Below are positions 8,760 to 17,514 of a stretch of DNA of 64,000 nt, piece by piece. Position 1 is the stretch's first letter. Each line of letters opens with the position of its first letter. Origin of the DNA: Paenisporosarcina sp050269735 (GTDB lineage Bacteria; Bacillota; Bacilli; Bacillales_A; Planococcaceae); assembly GCF_050269735.1 (NCBI RefSeq), contig NZ_JBNNIX010000001.1, forward strand, positions 434,001-498,000, in the 5' to 3' direction. The notes under the pieces are model-generated. The model saw nothing but the letters and a program-made list of their open reading frames with translations. It searched no databases and was not told the DNA's origin. The position numbers were made by a program, and so were the translations under genes.

Positions 8760-8828
8760 CATTTACGACCTATCAATTTTACGTTACACTTAAACTACTT
8801 AATACCAATGAATTTCGAGGGGTAAAAG

Positions 8829-9440
8829 ATGGAGAAATCACAAGAATTGTTACGAAAACTTTCTTTAGATAAAAATATTTCACTTCAGGAAATGCCGGAT
8901 ATCGATTTGTATATGGATCAAGTGATTCAATTATTTGATCACACGTTTAAAAGTACGAAACGCAATGATGAAGAAAAAGTTTTGACCAAAACCATGATTA
9001 ACAACTATGCCAAAGCGAAGCTGTTCATCCCTATAAAAAACAAAAAATATTCGAAGAAGCATCTTATCTTGATCAGTTTAATCTATCAACTAAAAGGCGC
9101 TTTATCGATTAATGATATCAAGTCGACCCTCGACGGGCTTAATTCCAAACTGACAAATGAAGACTTTGAGCTGGAGAAATTCTATACTAGTTATCTTGCT
9201 ATTCAGCAAGGAAATGCATCTGATTTTGAGTTGGAATTTGAAAAGCGAACATTAGATGTCCACAAAGAAGTGGCTAAAATGGATGATCGCGAAGCCGAAA
9301 AACTGGAGAAGATCCTACTGATTTCCTCTCTGGTCAACATCAGTAATTCGTACCGTAAAGCGGCTGAGCTGTTAATCGACGAATTAAAAGAGGAATCACA
9401 TCAAACCGAGGACAACCCGAAATCTAAAAAAGAAAAATAA
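8829..9440 (+). CDS. DUF1836 domain protein
   Basis: The 203-residue soluble protein resembles the DUF1836 family of Firmicutes in its segments MPDIDLYMDQVIQ, MINNYAKAKL and YSKKHLILISLIYQLKG. The family is thought to be DNA-binding because of a MerR-like helical region, but its role is not known. ATG follows GAGGGG with 7 nt spacing. RecQ begins 48 bp downstream, and no terminator separates them, so co-transcription is likely. Confidence 0.8.
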   Translation: MEKSQELLRKLSLDKNISLQEMPDIDLYMDQVIQLFDHTFKSTKRNDEEKVLTKTMINNYAKAKLFIPIKNKKYSKKHLILISLIYQLKGALSINDIKSTLDGLNSKLTNEDFELEKFYTSYLAIQQGNASDFELEFEKRTLDVHKEVAKMDDREAEKLEKILLISSLVNISNSYRKAAELLIDELKEESHQTEDNPKSKKEK

Positions 9441-9488
9441 TGAAAGTGCCTGACGTTTTCAATCTGCAAAAAAGAAGGAGTGACACAT

Positions 9489-11243
9489 GTGTTAGAACAA
9501 GCTACAAAATATTTACAAACCTTTTTTGGATATGAGTCATTCCGAACTGGACAAGAGCAAGTGATCACACAAGTACTGAATGGTGACAATTCAATCTGCG
9601 TAATGCCGACTGGTGGGGGGAAATCCATCTGCTATCAAATACCTGCATTAGTTTTGGAAGGGACGACGATTGTTGTTTCTCCTTTAATTTCACTCATGAA
9701 AGACCAAGTGGATACCTTGCTCGAAGCGGGGATTCATGCGGCATATATTAATAGTTCATTAAGTCATGAAGAAGTACGGGAAGTCTTATATGATGTGCAG
9801 CGCGGTGCAGTTAAACTTTTATATATTGCCCCTGAACGATTGGATTCCCAGTCCTTTTTGAATGAACTTCGGGAAATTCCAGTACCTTTGATTGCGGTGG
9901 ACGAAGCACATTGTATTTCCCAGTGGGGTCATGATTTCCGACCGAGCTATCGTTTAATTAGCCGGATGACCGAACTTTTTCCGAATAAGCCAACTGTCCT
10001 CGCGTTAACGGCAACTGCCACACCACAAGTACGCGAAGACATTTGCCGCATTTTGAATATTACTGAAAACAATACCGTAATGACTGGTTTCGAACGATCG
10101 AATTTAACATTCTCTGTTATACGTGGACAAGACCGTGAAAAATTCGTTAAAGATTACGTAATGAAAAATGAAAACGAATCTGGCATTATTTATGCCGCTA
10201 CTCGAAAAACGGTCAATCATATATATGATATGCTGCAAAAACGTGGAATCAGTGTCGCAAAATATCACGGTGGCATGTTTGATGAGGATCGCACATATGA
10301 GCAAGAACGTTTCCTCAAAGATGAAGTCCAAGTGATGGTGGCGACCAATGCCTTTGGAATGGGTATCGACAAATCAAATATTCGCTATGTAATCCATTAT
10401 CAACTTCCTAAAAACATGGAGAGTTATTACCAGGAGGCTGGACGCGCGGGCCGGGATGGATTGCCGAGTGCGTGTGTTGTTCTGTATGCCTCACAGGATG
10501 TCCAGACCCAGCGATTCCTGATTGATCAGGCACAAGATCCAAGTCGTATTCCAGGTGAACTCATCAAGTTGCAGGGAATGGTGGACTACTGTCATACAGA
10601 AAATTGTTTGCAGCAATTCATTATTCATTATTTTGGGGATTTGGATGCCGATGTTTGTGGCCAATGCAGCAATTGTACGGATCAACGGGAAAGCCAGGAC
10701 GTAACACAGGATGTACAAATGGTGCTTTCGTGTGTCATCCGAATGGGACAGAAATTCGGGAAAATGCTGACTGCTCAAGTATTGACCGGCTCAAGAAACA
10801 AAAAAGTTATCGAATTTGGATTTGATAGACTAACAACTTACGGCATTTTAAAGCATTACAGTGCGAAAGATGTTGCAAACTTGATGGAATTCATGATTTC
10901 ACAGGACTTACTTGCAGTCGAACATGGGTCGTTCCCAACCATCTATGTTACGGAGAAAAGTAAAGAAGTGCTGAAAGGAAATCAAAAAGTTCTCCGCAAA
11001 GGGGCGATTGTTACCCAACAAGTGGCTGACAATGATCCATTATTTGAAGAACTACGAGTCGTGAGAAAAAGATTGGCTGATGAATCAAATGTTCCGCCAT
11101 TTGTTATCTTCTCAGATAAAACATTGAAAGACATGTGTGCCAAACGTCCGAAAAACGAGGAAGAGTTTCTTGAAGTCAGTGGCGTAGGTGCCAACAAGTT
11201 AGAGAAATATGGAGAGGCGTTTCTTCATGTCATTAATCAATGA
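9489..11243 (+). CDS. recQ: ATP-dependent DNA helicase RecQ
   Basis: The GTG at 9489 lies 8 nt after AAGAAGGAG (9472-9480) and is preferred to the GTG at 9480, which overlaps that site. The 584-residue product has Walker A PTGGGKS (residues 40-46), the DEAH box in AVDEAHCISQWGHDFRPSY, a helicase C domain ending in QEAGRAGRDG, the RecQ zinc-binding cysteines (CLQQF, CGQCSNC), a winged-helix region and a C-terminal HRDC domain. It unwinds 3'-5' in recombination and fork repair. The length equals that of B. subtilis RecQ/YocI. Its stop overlaps the next ATG by 4 nt. Confidence 0.95.
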   Translation: MLEQATKYLQTFFGYESFRTGQEQVITQVLNGDNSICVMPTGGGKSICYQIPALVLEGTTIVVSPLISLMKDQVDTLLEAGIHAAYINSSLSHEEVREVLYDVQRGAVKLLYIAPERLDSQSFLNELREIPVPLIAVDEAHCISQWGHDFRPSYRLISRMTELFPNKPTVLALTATATPQVREDICRILNITENNTVMTGFERSNLTFSVIRGQDREKFVKDYVMKNENESGIIYAATRKTVNHIYDMLQKRGISVAKYHGGMFDEDRTYEQERFLKDEVQVMVATNAFGMGIDKSNIRYVIHYQLPKNMESYYQEAGRAGRDGLPSACVVLYASQDVQTQRFLIDQAQDPSRIPGELIKLQGMVDYCHTENCLQQFIIHYFGDLDADVCGQCSNCTDQRESQDVTQDVQMVLSCVIRMGQKFGKMLTAQVLTGSRNKKVIEFGFDRLTTYGILKHYSAKDVANLMEFMISQDLLAVEHGSFPTIYVTEKSKEVLKGNQKVLRKGAIVTQQVADNDPLFEELRVVRKRLADESNVPPFVIFSDKTLKDMCAKRPKNEEEFLEVSGVGANKLEKYGEAFLHVINQ

Positions 11244-11554
11244 GAACGAGGACTCCAGATCATTTTAGATTTTTCATTTACTTCTTTTTCATAACGGCAC
11301 TCGCTTTTATGGGTATCCTTATTGCAGATATGGATAATCTTCAGCGGTATGTTCATTTAGATTACTCGAGGATGGCAAGCGCCATCATTCGTACCATGAT
11401 TAGTTGGATGCATTTGTGGTTTGCTTCACTGCTGTTTAAAAGGTTCAAAGACACTCCCACGTGGTTGAAAATCATACTGGCAGTCCCGTCTTTATTACTG
11501 GCAATATTTTGTGCTGGATATCTTGTCAGTCTATTTGTAAACTTAGAGACATAA
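11240..11554 (+). CDS. Small membrane protein translationally coupled to recQ
   Basis: ATG overlaps the recQ stop (ATGA), a typical translational coupling. The 104-residue protein has three hydrophobic segments (about residues 10-28, 50-68 and 76-98) with short basic loops. Family not recognised. A convergent terminator follows. Its tie to a DNA helicase suggests operon convenience rather than shared function. Confidence 0.75.
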   Translation: MRTRTPDHFRFFIYFFFITALAFMGILIADMDNLQRYVHLDYSRMASAIIRTMISWMHLWFASLLFKRFKDTPTWLKIILAVPSLLLAIFCAGYLVSLFVNLET

Positions 11555-11561
11555 TACACAA

Positions 11562-11610
11562 AAAGGGCTTTTCTCATCGTCATCACGAATGACAACGGGA
11601 AAAGCCCTTT
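11562..11610. terminator. Bidirectional terminator
   Basis: AAAGGGCTTTTC pairs with GAAAAGCCCTTT; an inner partial stem (TCATCGTCAT/ATGA) extends it. Separates the convergent recQ operon and MFS exporter. Confidence 0.85.
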
Positions 11611-11627
11611 AAATATTGTACGAATTC

Positions 11628-13127
11628 TTACTCTTCTTTCGAAACTTCCAGCTTCTCATTTCCCATGAAATAAACAGCAACGACTGCGATGGCAATCGGG
11701 ATGAGGGACCATAGGAAAGTAGCCGAGATGGAATTAGACATCGCATTGACAATGACTTCCAAGATATTTGAAGGAATCGTCTGTCGTTGTTCAGGTTGGA
11801 ATACGGTCTGTAAATTGTCGATTGTTTGTGATGCATCCTGCCCTGAACCGCCAAGTTTTTCTTGTATTTCACTCGTCAGCAATTTTGTCTGCAATGATCC
11901 AAATATGGTAATACCAAGCGCTAAGCCAAGTGAACGGAAGAACGAATTGGTCGAGTTGGCGGAACCTCTATGGCGATAATCCATCTTGTGCATACTTGCT
12001 GAAGGCAATAATGAAAATGAGAACCCGACACCCATTCCAACCAATACCATATACAAAGTAAGTAATATACGGCTTGTATCAGGAGAAATTGTTGCCATGA
12101 ATGCCATTCCGACGGCATAAAAGACTACGGAAATAGCCATAATTTTTTGGTAAGAAATTTTGGATTGAGCAATCCCTGCAAAAGCACTTCCTGCTACTGA
12201 TCCTAGTAACATCGGCATTAAGATAATCCCGGCATTCGTTGCCGAACCACCATATACAGCTTGAACAAAAATAGGAATGAAAATCGTCAATCCGACAAAT
12301 GTGGCTCCATATAAAAAGGCGAGCACTTGTGATGAGGCAAACAGGCGATTTTTGAACATCCAAAAAGAAATAATCGGTTCGGATGCTTTTGTTTCTGCCC
12401 AAATAAACACAATGGAAAACACAATGAAAATCCCGAATAAGGTGTAACTTTGCCAAGAATTCCAATCAAACTCTTTTCCCGCAAGCTCCAGTCCAAACAT
12501 AAGGCTGACGACGGCGGTAATCAGCGTGATTGCGCCAAGCCAGTCAATTTTAAGTTTCGCATTTTGCTTCGTTTCATTATAGAATTTCAGAATCAAGAAT
12601 AGGGAGACAATCCCGATTGGCACGTTCACATAAAAGACCCAGTGCCAGCTAATTGTATCGGTAATAAAAGCGCCAAGCAATGGTCCGAGAACACTGGATG
12701 CACCGAACACAGCACCTAATAATCCGGTCATTTTCCCTCGTTTTTCGGGAGGGAAAATATCAAAGACAATCGTAAAGGCAATCGGCATCAAAGCACCTCC
12801 ACCGATTCCTTGAATAGCTCGGTACACAGCCAGTTGAGGTACCGATTGGGCAATCCCACATAATGCAGATCCTATCAGGAAAATCGCTAAACCAAAAACA
12901 AAGAACCGTTTGCGTCCATACATATCGGATAATTTCCCGAAAATCGGCATTCCAGCAAAGACGGCAACAGCATAAGCAGAGGTAATCCACACGTAGCTTT
13001 CCACTCCACCCAAATCAGCCAAAATCGACCCAAGTGCAGTAGCGACAATGGTATTATCCATCGCTGCCATTAATATCGCCAACATCAAGCCCGTCACAAC
13101 TAGGCGTAAATTTCTTTTTTCTATCAT
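11628..13127 (-). CDS. MFS multidrug exporter, DHA2 (EmrB/QacA) family, 14 TM
   Basis: ATG at 13127 is supported by AGGAGCT 6 nt upstream; the longer frame from 13169 adds a leader without a site. The 499-residue protein has about 14 transmembrane helices and DHA2 hallmarks: MDNTIVATALGSI (helix 1), GRKRFFVFGL after motif A, QGIGGGALMPI and the motif C GLLGAVFGASSVLGPLLGA. It most likely exports amphipathic drugs or dyes in exchange for protons; the real substrate cannot be told. No regulator gene lies beside it. Its leader lies in the gap that also carries a 21-bp array and the T-box. Confidence 0.92.
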   Translation of the reverse strand: MIEKRNLRLVVTGLMLAILMAAMDNTIVATALGSILADLGGVESYVWITSAYAVAVFAGMPIFGKLSDMYGRKRFFVFGLAIFLIGSALCGIAQSVPQLAVYRAIQGIGGGALMPIAFTIVFDIFPPEKRGKMTGLLGAVFGASSVLGPLLGAFITDTISWHWVFYVNVPIGIVSLFLILKFYNETKQNAKLKIDWLGAITLITAVVSLMFGLELAGKEFDWNSWQSYTLFGIFIVFSIVFIWAETKASEPIISFWMFKNRLFASSQVLAFLYGATFVGLTIFIPIFVQAVYGGSATNAGIILMPMLLGSVAGSAFAGIAQSKISYQKIMAISVVFYAVGMAFMATISPDTSRILLTLYMVLVGMGVGFSFSLLPSASMHKMDYRHRGSANSTNSFFRSLGLALGITIFGSLQTKLLTSEIQEKLGGSGQDASQTIDNLQTVFQPEQRQTIPSNILEVIVNAMSNSISATFLWSLIPIAIAVVAVYFMGNEKLEVSKEE

Positions 13128-13240
13128 TTTAATAGCTCCTCTGAATTGAAAAGATAGGAATTGATTCAATGAAGAAAGTATATCAATAGAGTTGATAAAA
13201 AAGAAACTTCAAATGTAATGATTGGTGGAATAAAATGGGT

Positions 13241-13319
13241 GGAACCGATTTAATAACGTTTCATGCCGATTAAATAAGCATTCATGCTGATTAAATCATC
13301 GTGCATGCCGATTAAATAC
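13241..13319 (+). repeat. 21-bp-period array, core ATGCCGATTAAAT
   Basis: CCGAT-type cores begin at 13245, 13266, 13287 and 13308, exactly 21 bp apart. The last three read CATGC(C/T)GATTAAAT; the first is a variant. The variable part is about 8 bp. Located in the divergent gap between the MFS and metG genes, just upstream of the metG promoter. The same core recurs at 57569 and 57590. Confidence 0.88.
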
Positions 13320-13340
13320 TTTTTTTATAAAAAATTAAGA

Positions 13341-13369
13341 TTGCATTTTATTTCCAAATTCACTATAAT
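13341..13369 (+). promoter_or_regulatory. Promoter of the T-box/metG unit
   Basis: TTGCAT (13341-13346), 17-bp spacer, TATAAT (13364-13369). Transcription would begin near 13376, just ahead of the T-box stem I. Confidence 0.75.
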
Positions 13370-13375
13370 CATTTC

Positions 13376-13678
13376 AACCATATATGAAACGGCAATGACG
13401 AGGAAAAGTAGTGAGACGATGTTATATAGAGAGCTTCTGTTGGTGGAAATGAAGCAAACTAGTCTGACGAACATGATCTCTGAGCTTTGCACTGAAAATC
13501 TGATGATGAGTAGGCTGCAACGAGGTCTGACACTTGTTACAAACGTCTGAGTATAACTGACATGATTTCGTCTGTGTACTTTTGAAGGCAAGTAGCGTGA
13601 GCTGTTTGTAAATTAAGGTGGTACCACGGGGAGAGTTGAACCTCGTCCTTATCGATAAGATAAGGGCGGGGTTTTTTT
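13376..13678 (+). promoter_or_regulatory. Methionine T-box leader riboswitch
   Basis: The conserved T-box AAGGTGGTACCACGG lies at 13616-13630 and can form the antiterminator. The competing terminator CCTCGTCCTTATC / GATAAGGGCGGGG followed by T7 spans 13641-13678. Stem I is visible upstream, with GAACATGATC at 13470-13479: an ATG specifier (13473-13475) followed by A, which fits tRNA(Met). The UGGU of the T-box would pair with the ACCA end of uncharged tRNA. Uncharged tRNA(Met) should therefore switch on the downstream methionyl-tRNA synthetase. Confidence 0.93.
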
Positions 13679-13701
13679 GTGCATTTAAAGGGGGAGTCAG
13701 A

Positions 13702-15333
13702 ATGAATATTTTTATTGGGGGAGCATGGCCTTATGCCAACGGTTCGTTGCATTTAGGGCATATTGCGGCTTTATTGCCGGGAGAAATTTTGGCAAGGTAT
13801 TACCGACTAAAAGGGGAACAAGTCTTATATGTATCGGGCAGTGATTGTAACGGTACCCCGATTTCCATACGGGCAAAACAGGAAGGAGTATCTATCGAGG
13901 ATATAGCCAATCGTTTTCATCAGGAATTTGAAGAAAGCTTTTCAAAACTCGGCTTCAGCTATGATACGTACTCAAGAACGGATCACCCGCAACATCATGA
14001 AGTCGTTCAACAAATCTTCCTGAAGCTTTTGGAAAATGGCTATATTGATAAGCGGGAGATCGAACAAACTTACTGTGATTTCGACCGCCAGTTTTTACCG
14101 GATCGTTATGTTGAAGGGATTTGTCCGAACTGCGGACAGCCATCGCGAGGAGATCAGTGTGATCATTGTTCATCCATTCTTGACCCTTTGGATTTACTGG
14201 AGCGGAAGTGCAAAATTTGTGGCAATGAACCGACCACCAAGACAACGGAACACTTCTATTTTTCTTTAAGTTCATTTCAAAAAGAGATGGAGAATCGAGT
14301 GGAGCTTGCAAAGGAAAACAAGCAGTGGCGGGAAAATGCTATTCATCTGACTGAACGTTATTTAAAAGAAGGGTTACACGATCGAGCTGTCTCAAGAGAT
14401 TTGCCAAATGGAGTAAGCGTACCTGTGGAAGGTTATGAACAGAAGAAAATTTATGTATGGATTGAAGCGGTTTCGGGTTACTATTCTGCCAGCCAACGTT
14501 GGGCAACCGAAACGAATCAGAGTGATGCGGCATTTTGGGAGAAAGAAACCGTTTCCTATTATGTACATGGGAAAGATAATATTCCATTTCATTCGATTAT
14601 TTGGCCTTCCATTCTCTCGGGGATTGAGAAAGGCGTTCATCCAACCCACATAATTTCGAACGAGTATTTAACATTGGAAAAGAGAAAATTGTCGACGAGC
14701 AAAAACTGGGCAGTTTGGGTGCCAGCAATGCTGGAAAGCTACGATCCCGACTCAATCCGATACTTTCTGACGGAGAATGCACCCGAAAATAGAGATGCTG
14801 ACTTTTCATGGCGTGAATTCATTTTAAGCCATAACTCCGAACTGCTTGGTGCTTATGGTAATTTAGTGAATCGAACTTTGAAATTTATCGATAAGTCTTT
14901 CGAAGGTCATATTTCAGGGGAAATAGATAAAACCATCAAGGAAAAGGTGACGTCCAAATACGAAGAGATCGGTCGACACATTGAACATGGCCATTTTAAA
15001 GAAGCGATTCAATCCATATTTGAAACGATTCGATACGGAAACAAGTACTTTGACGCCAAACAACCGTGGAAAACAATTCATGAAGATAGAGAAGACTGTC
15101 AAAATGTGTTGCTTACATGTGTCCATATCATTTCAAACAGTGCCCAACTGTTAGCGCCATTTTTGCCATTTTCGAGTGAAAAAGTGAGAGGGATGTTAGA
15201 GTTGGCACCCTATTCGTGGCAGCCAATTGAAAAGGCTAGTTATCAACTTTCGGTTATAAATCCATTGTTCGAACGGATTGATGTCAAACAGATCGAGATC
15301 GAATTAGAAAAACTTAAACAGAACGCGCTATAA
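13702..15333 (+). CDS. metG: Methionine--tRNA ligase (second-type MetRS)
   Basis: Charges tRNA(Met). The ATG at 13702 follows AAAGGGGGAG; longer frames run into the T-box. The 543-residue enzyme has the class I HIGH motif as HLGH (17-20), two zinc knuckles (CPNCG...CDHC and CKICG...), which mark the double-knuckle, E. coli/archaeal-type MetRS rather than the usual Bacillus MetS, and a KMSKS-equivalent RKLSTSKN that departs from consensus. It lacks a C-terminal tRNA-binding extension. Some Gram-positives carry such an enzyme as a second, inhibitor-tolerant MetRS; whether another copy exists here cannot be seen. Controlled by the T-box upstream. Confidence 0.92.
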   Translation: MNIFIGGAWPYANGSLHLGHIAALLPGEILARYYRLKGEQVLYVSGSDCNGTPISIRAKQEGVSIEDIANRFHQEFEESFSKLGFSYDTYSRTDHPQHHEVVQQIFLKLLENGYIDKREIEQTYCDFDRQFLPDRYVEGICPNCGQPSRGDQCDHCSSILDPLDLLERKCKICGNEPTTKTTEHFYFSLSSFQKEMENRVELAKENKQWRENAIHLTERYLKEGLHDRAVSRDLPNGVSVPVEGYEQKKIYVWIEAVSGYYSASQRWATETNQSDAAFWEKETVSYYVHGKDNIPFHSIIWPSILSGIEKGVHPTHIISNEYLTLEKRKLSTSKNWAVWVPAMLESYDPDSIRYFLTENAPENRDADFSWREFILSHNSELLGAYGNLVNRTLKFIDKSFEGHISGEIDKTIKEKVTSKYEEIGRHIEHGHFKEAIQSIFETIRYGNKYFDAKQPWKTIHEDREDCQNVLLTCVHIISNSAQLLAPFLPFSSEKVRGMLELAPYSWQPIEKASYQLSVINPLFERIDVKQIEIELEKLKQNAL

Positions 15334-15441
15334 AATATCAAACGGATGGATTATCTAAATAATGAAATATGTATACGAAAGCACTCGATAAAATACTAAT
15401 AGTGCAAAGACGTTTTAAAAACAAAGAGAAGAGTTGATTAG

Positions 15442-15948
15442 ATGGTGAAAATTCGAGAGGCTATAGAAGATGAACTTGAACTGATTCGACAACAAAGAGT
15501 GAGTGCATATGAAGAACATGCGAAAGTTATTCCCGATGGTCATTGGAATGCATTAAGAAAAGCAATTATGTCAGATGCTGATACTCAAAAGGGTGTTGAA
15601 CTTTTGGTTGCTGAATTGGAAGGCACAGTCATTGGAAGTGTCGCGTTGTTCCCTGCTAAATCCGATGCCTACAAAGGCCTTGTAGATATATTGGATTATC
15701 CTGAAATCAGAATGCTAGCCGTCACTTTAGAGGGACGGGGAAGAGGCGTGGCAGAAGCTTTAATAAAGGAATGTATTAATCGGACAAGAGTGAAAGGTTC
15801 TCAAAACATTGGATTACACACAGCCGATTTTATGACAACTGCCATGAGACTGTATGAGCGCATGGGGTTTGAACGCTTACCTCAGTTTGACTTTGAACCG
15901 GCAGGCGATGGAATCATTGTGAAAGCGTATCGATTATCCATTGTTTGA
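15442..15948 (+). CDS. GNAT N-acetyltransferase
   Basis: 168 residues with the acetyl-CoA binding pattern as RMLAVTLEGRGRGVAEALIKE (about residues 90-112, RGRGVA loop) and the C-terminal ALRLYERMGF-like strand (AMRLYERMGFERL). ATG follows AGAGAAGAG. Acceptor substrate unknown. No terminator is obvious; downstream is a repeat element. Confidence 0.85.
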   Translation: MVKIREAIEDELELIRQQRVSAYEEHAKVIPDGHWNALRKAIMSDADTQKGVELLVAELEGTVIGSVALFPAKSDAYKGLVDILDYPEIRMLAVTLEGRGRGVAEALIKECINRTRVKGSQNIGLHTADFMTTAMRLYERMGFERLPQFDFEPAGDGIIVKAYRLSIV

Positions 15949-16083
15949 TATACACAATAGGAAATGATTCTACTGCGGTGACTCGTTGTAGGGATGCTCC
16001 ATATCTCAAGGTAAGAGAGTAATACAGAGAAATTAGTAGGTATTGGTGCAGGCGTGGTTTTGCCGAAGAAGCACATGCCAAAA

Positions 16084-16410
16084 GATGTTTTTACAACGTG
16101 AACATCGATTTTTCCTACGTGAACTCAAATAATTCCTACGTCAATGCCAATTTTTCCTACGTGAACGTCATTTTTTACAACCAAGACTCGGGTTTCTTAT
16201 CTCAGCCTCGGGAAAACCGTTCACACTATACACGAAAAGAAAGAAGCTTCGCACAATCGGATAAAAAAAGAAGGAACCTGCCAAAATTTCATCTTTGGCA
16301 GGTTGTTTTCCCGAGACTAGGTGTCGAATCTTTCGTTACCCAAAAGCAATTAAGCATAGGCACATCGATTTCCAAGAAAAGACGGAAGAAAATTCGCCGC
16401 AGGGTTGTCC
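16084..16410 (-). repeat. Composite repeat element, copy A (21-bp array plus hairpin)
   Basis: Bounded by TTTTACAACGTGAAC (16089-16103) and an array of TTCCTACGT cores at 16114, 16135 and 16156 (21-bp period), then TTTTTACAACCAAGA, a variable stretch, AAGCTTCGCACAATC, a hairpin AACCTGCCAAA / TTTGGCAGGTT (16275-16304), AGGTGTCGA, GGCACATCGA and CGCCGCAGGGTTG. The same blocks in the same order occur inverted at 41120-41425. The array would translate as a 7-residue repeat (FSYVNxx), which makes a false reading frame of 170 codons. Nothing else is supportable in 15949-16574. Confidence 0.82.
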
Positions 16411-16487
16411 AAGTGAAAGATCCTGGAGGTATTAACCGAGTCACTTCGATAAGTTCTATATCTTCCGTATCTCATTCAAACATAAAT

Positions 16488-16528
16488 AAAAGCCAAGCAT
16501 CGTTTATTTTAAACGAGCTAGGCTTTTT
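16488..16528 (-). terminator. Terminator of the CatE-like gene
   Basis: AAAAAGCCTAGCTCGTTTA pairs with TAAACGATGCTTGGCTTTT on the minus strand, with a short loop and a T-rich tail. Confidence 0.85.
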
Positions 16529-16574
16529 AAAATGGCAATTCGAATCACCATATATCGACGCGAATACCCAGCTT

Positions 16575-17432
16575 CTATTTTCCAACAAACAGCTGAACTT
16601 CAACTCCTGAAGGGTCGATTGCCCCTATATAGTCATTTTGTTCGAAGACAGACGCACCGATTTCATTTAATTTCTTCACAACCTGTTGTCTTGATGCATC
16701 ATCCGGATAAACGATTGAAAAACTTTTCAGTCCAAGTGTTTGTTCCGTGCGTTTAATCGAGCTAGGATGCCCCCATGTATTAAGCGCAATATGATGGTGA
16801 TAGCCATTTGAAGAAATGAACGTCGCTTGCGTTCCGTACCGACTCACGATATCAAATCCTAATCCTTCTACATAAAACTTTACTGCCTCTCCCATATTCG
16901 CAACGCGCAGGTGAACATGCCCCATTACTGTCTCTTTAGGCATGCTGCTAGTAGATGATTCTTCTGCACTTGCCACAAGGCTTTCAATATCAAGAGGATC
17001 CACAGTCATTTCAACCATATCACTTTGCCATTTCCACATGTCAGGGCTACGGTCGTAATACAATTCGATCCCGTTCCCATCCACGTCATTCAAATATAGT
17101 GCCTCACTTACCAAATGGTCGGAAGCTCCGCTAAATGGATAACCGGTGCTGCGAATGTGATTGAAAATGGTACCGAGTTCTTTCTTGGATGGCAATAAAA
17201 AGGCCATATGGTAGAGACCTGCAGCATTTGTGCTGTGGTGACTTACTTCTGAAGATTGTTCAATTGTTAAAATTGCATCTTGTCCATTTGTTGTGAACCT
17301 GATGATTGATGTTGTTTGATTTAAAATTTGTAGACCTAAGATGTTTTTATAAAAATTAGTAGATTTAGCCAAGTCCACTACATTTAGATGAACATGCTTA
17401 GTATAGGTGGTTGGTTGTTGATGAAAATTCAT
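16575..17432 (-). CDS. catE: Ring-cleaving VOC dioxygenase, CatE-like
   Basis: Likely catechol 2,3-dioxygenase. The ATG at 17432 lies 7 nt after GGAG and is preferred to the ATG at 17438, which nearly touches it; this gives 285 residues, the length of B. subtilis CatE. Two VOC (glyoxalase-fold) modules are present: residues about 10-125 (HVHLNVVDLAKSTNFYKNIL; GIELYYDRSPD with the Glu ligand) and 165-285 (GHVHLRVANMGEAVKFYVEGL; SGVEVQLF). In B. subtilis catDE detoxifies catechol/quinones under CatR and YodB; an operator of that type lies upstream here. No catD gene is adjacent. A broader glyoxalase-family role cannot be excluded. Confidence 0.82.
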   Translation of the reverse strand: MNFHQQPTTYTKHVHLNVVDLAKSTNFYKNILGLQILNQTTSIIRFTTNGQDAILTIEQSSEVSHHSTNAAGLYHMAFLLPSKKELGTIFNHIRSTGYPFSGASDHLVSEALYLNDVDGNGIELYYDRSPDMWKWQSDMVEMTVDPLDIESLVASAEESSTSSMPKETVMGHVHLRVANMGEAVKFYVEGLGFDIVSRYGTQATFISSNGYHHHIALNTWGHPSSIKRTEQTLGLKSFSIVYPDDASRQQVVKKLNEIGASVFEQNDYIGAIDPSGVEVQLFVGK

Positions 17433-17469
17433 AATCATTCTCCTTTTGTGGTTACAATTTTTAAGTAAG

Positions 17470-17514
17470 TTACTTTATGTAAGTAATTTTAAGCTAGGAC
17501 GTGACGGAAGTCAA
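17470..17514 (-). promoter_or_regulatory. catE promoter with CatR/YodB-type operator
   Basis: On the minus strand TTGACT (17509-17514), 17-bp spacer, TAAAAT (17486-17491). Immediately downstream of the -10 box, TTACTTTATGTAAGTAA (17470-17486, read on +) is an inverted repeat fitting TACT-N7-AGTA, the published consensus of the DUF24/HxlR repressors YodB and CatR, which control catDE in B. subtilis. Its position across the start site suits repression. Confidence 0.75.

Noticed and set aside
13284..13550. Open frame across the metG leader
   Set aside because: The region is a T-box riboswitch with specifier, T-box sequence and terminator; coding is not credible.
16370..16480. Basic frame fragment SKKRRKKIRRRVVQ
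   Set aside because: No start, no ribosome binding site and only part of a longer spurious frame; could be chance or a relic.
16098..16610. Open frame of 170 codons on + with repeated FSYVN
   Set aside because: It is produced by the 21-bp array (seven codons per unit) and runs through the hairpin and terminator; no ribosome binding site, and copy B does not keep the frame.
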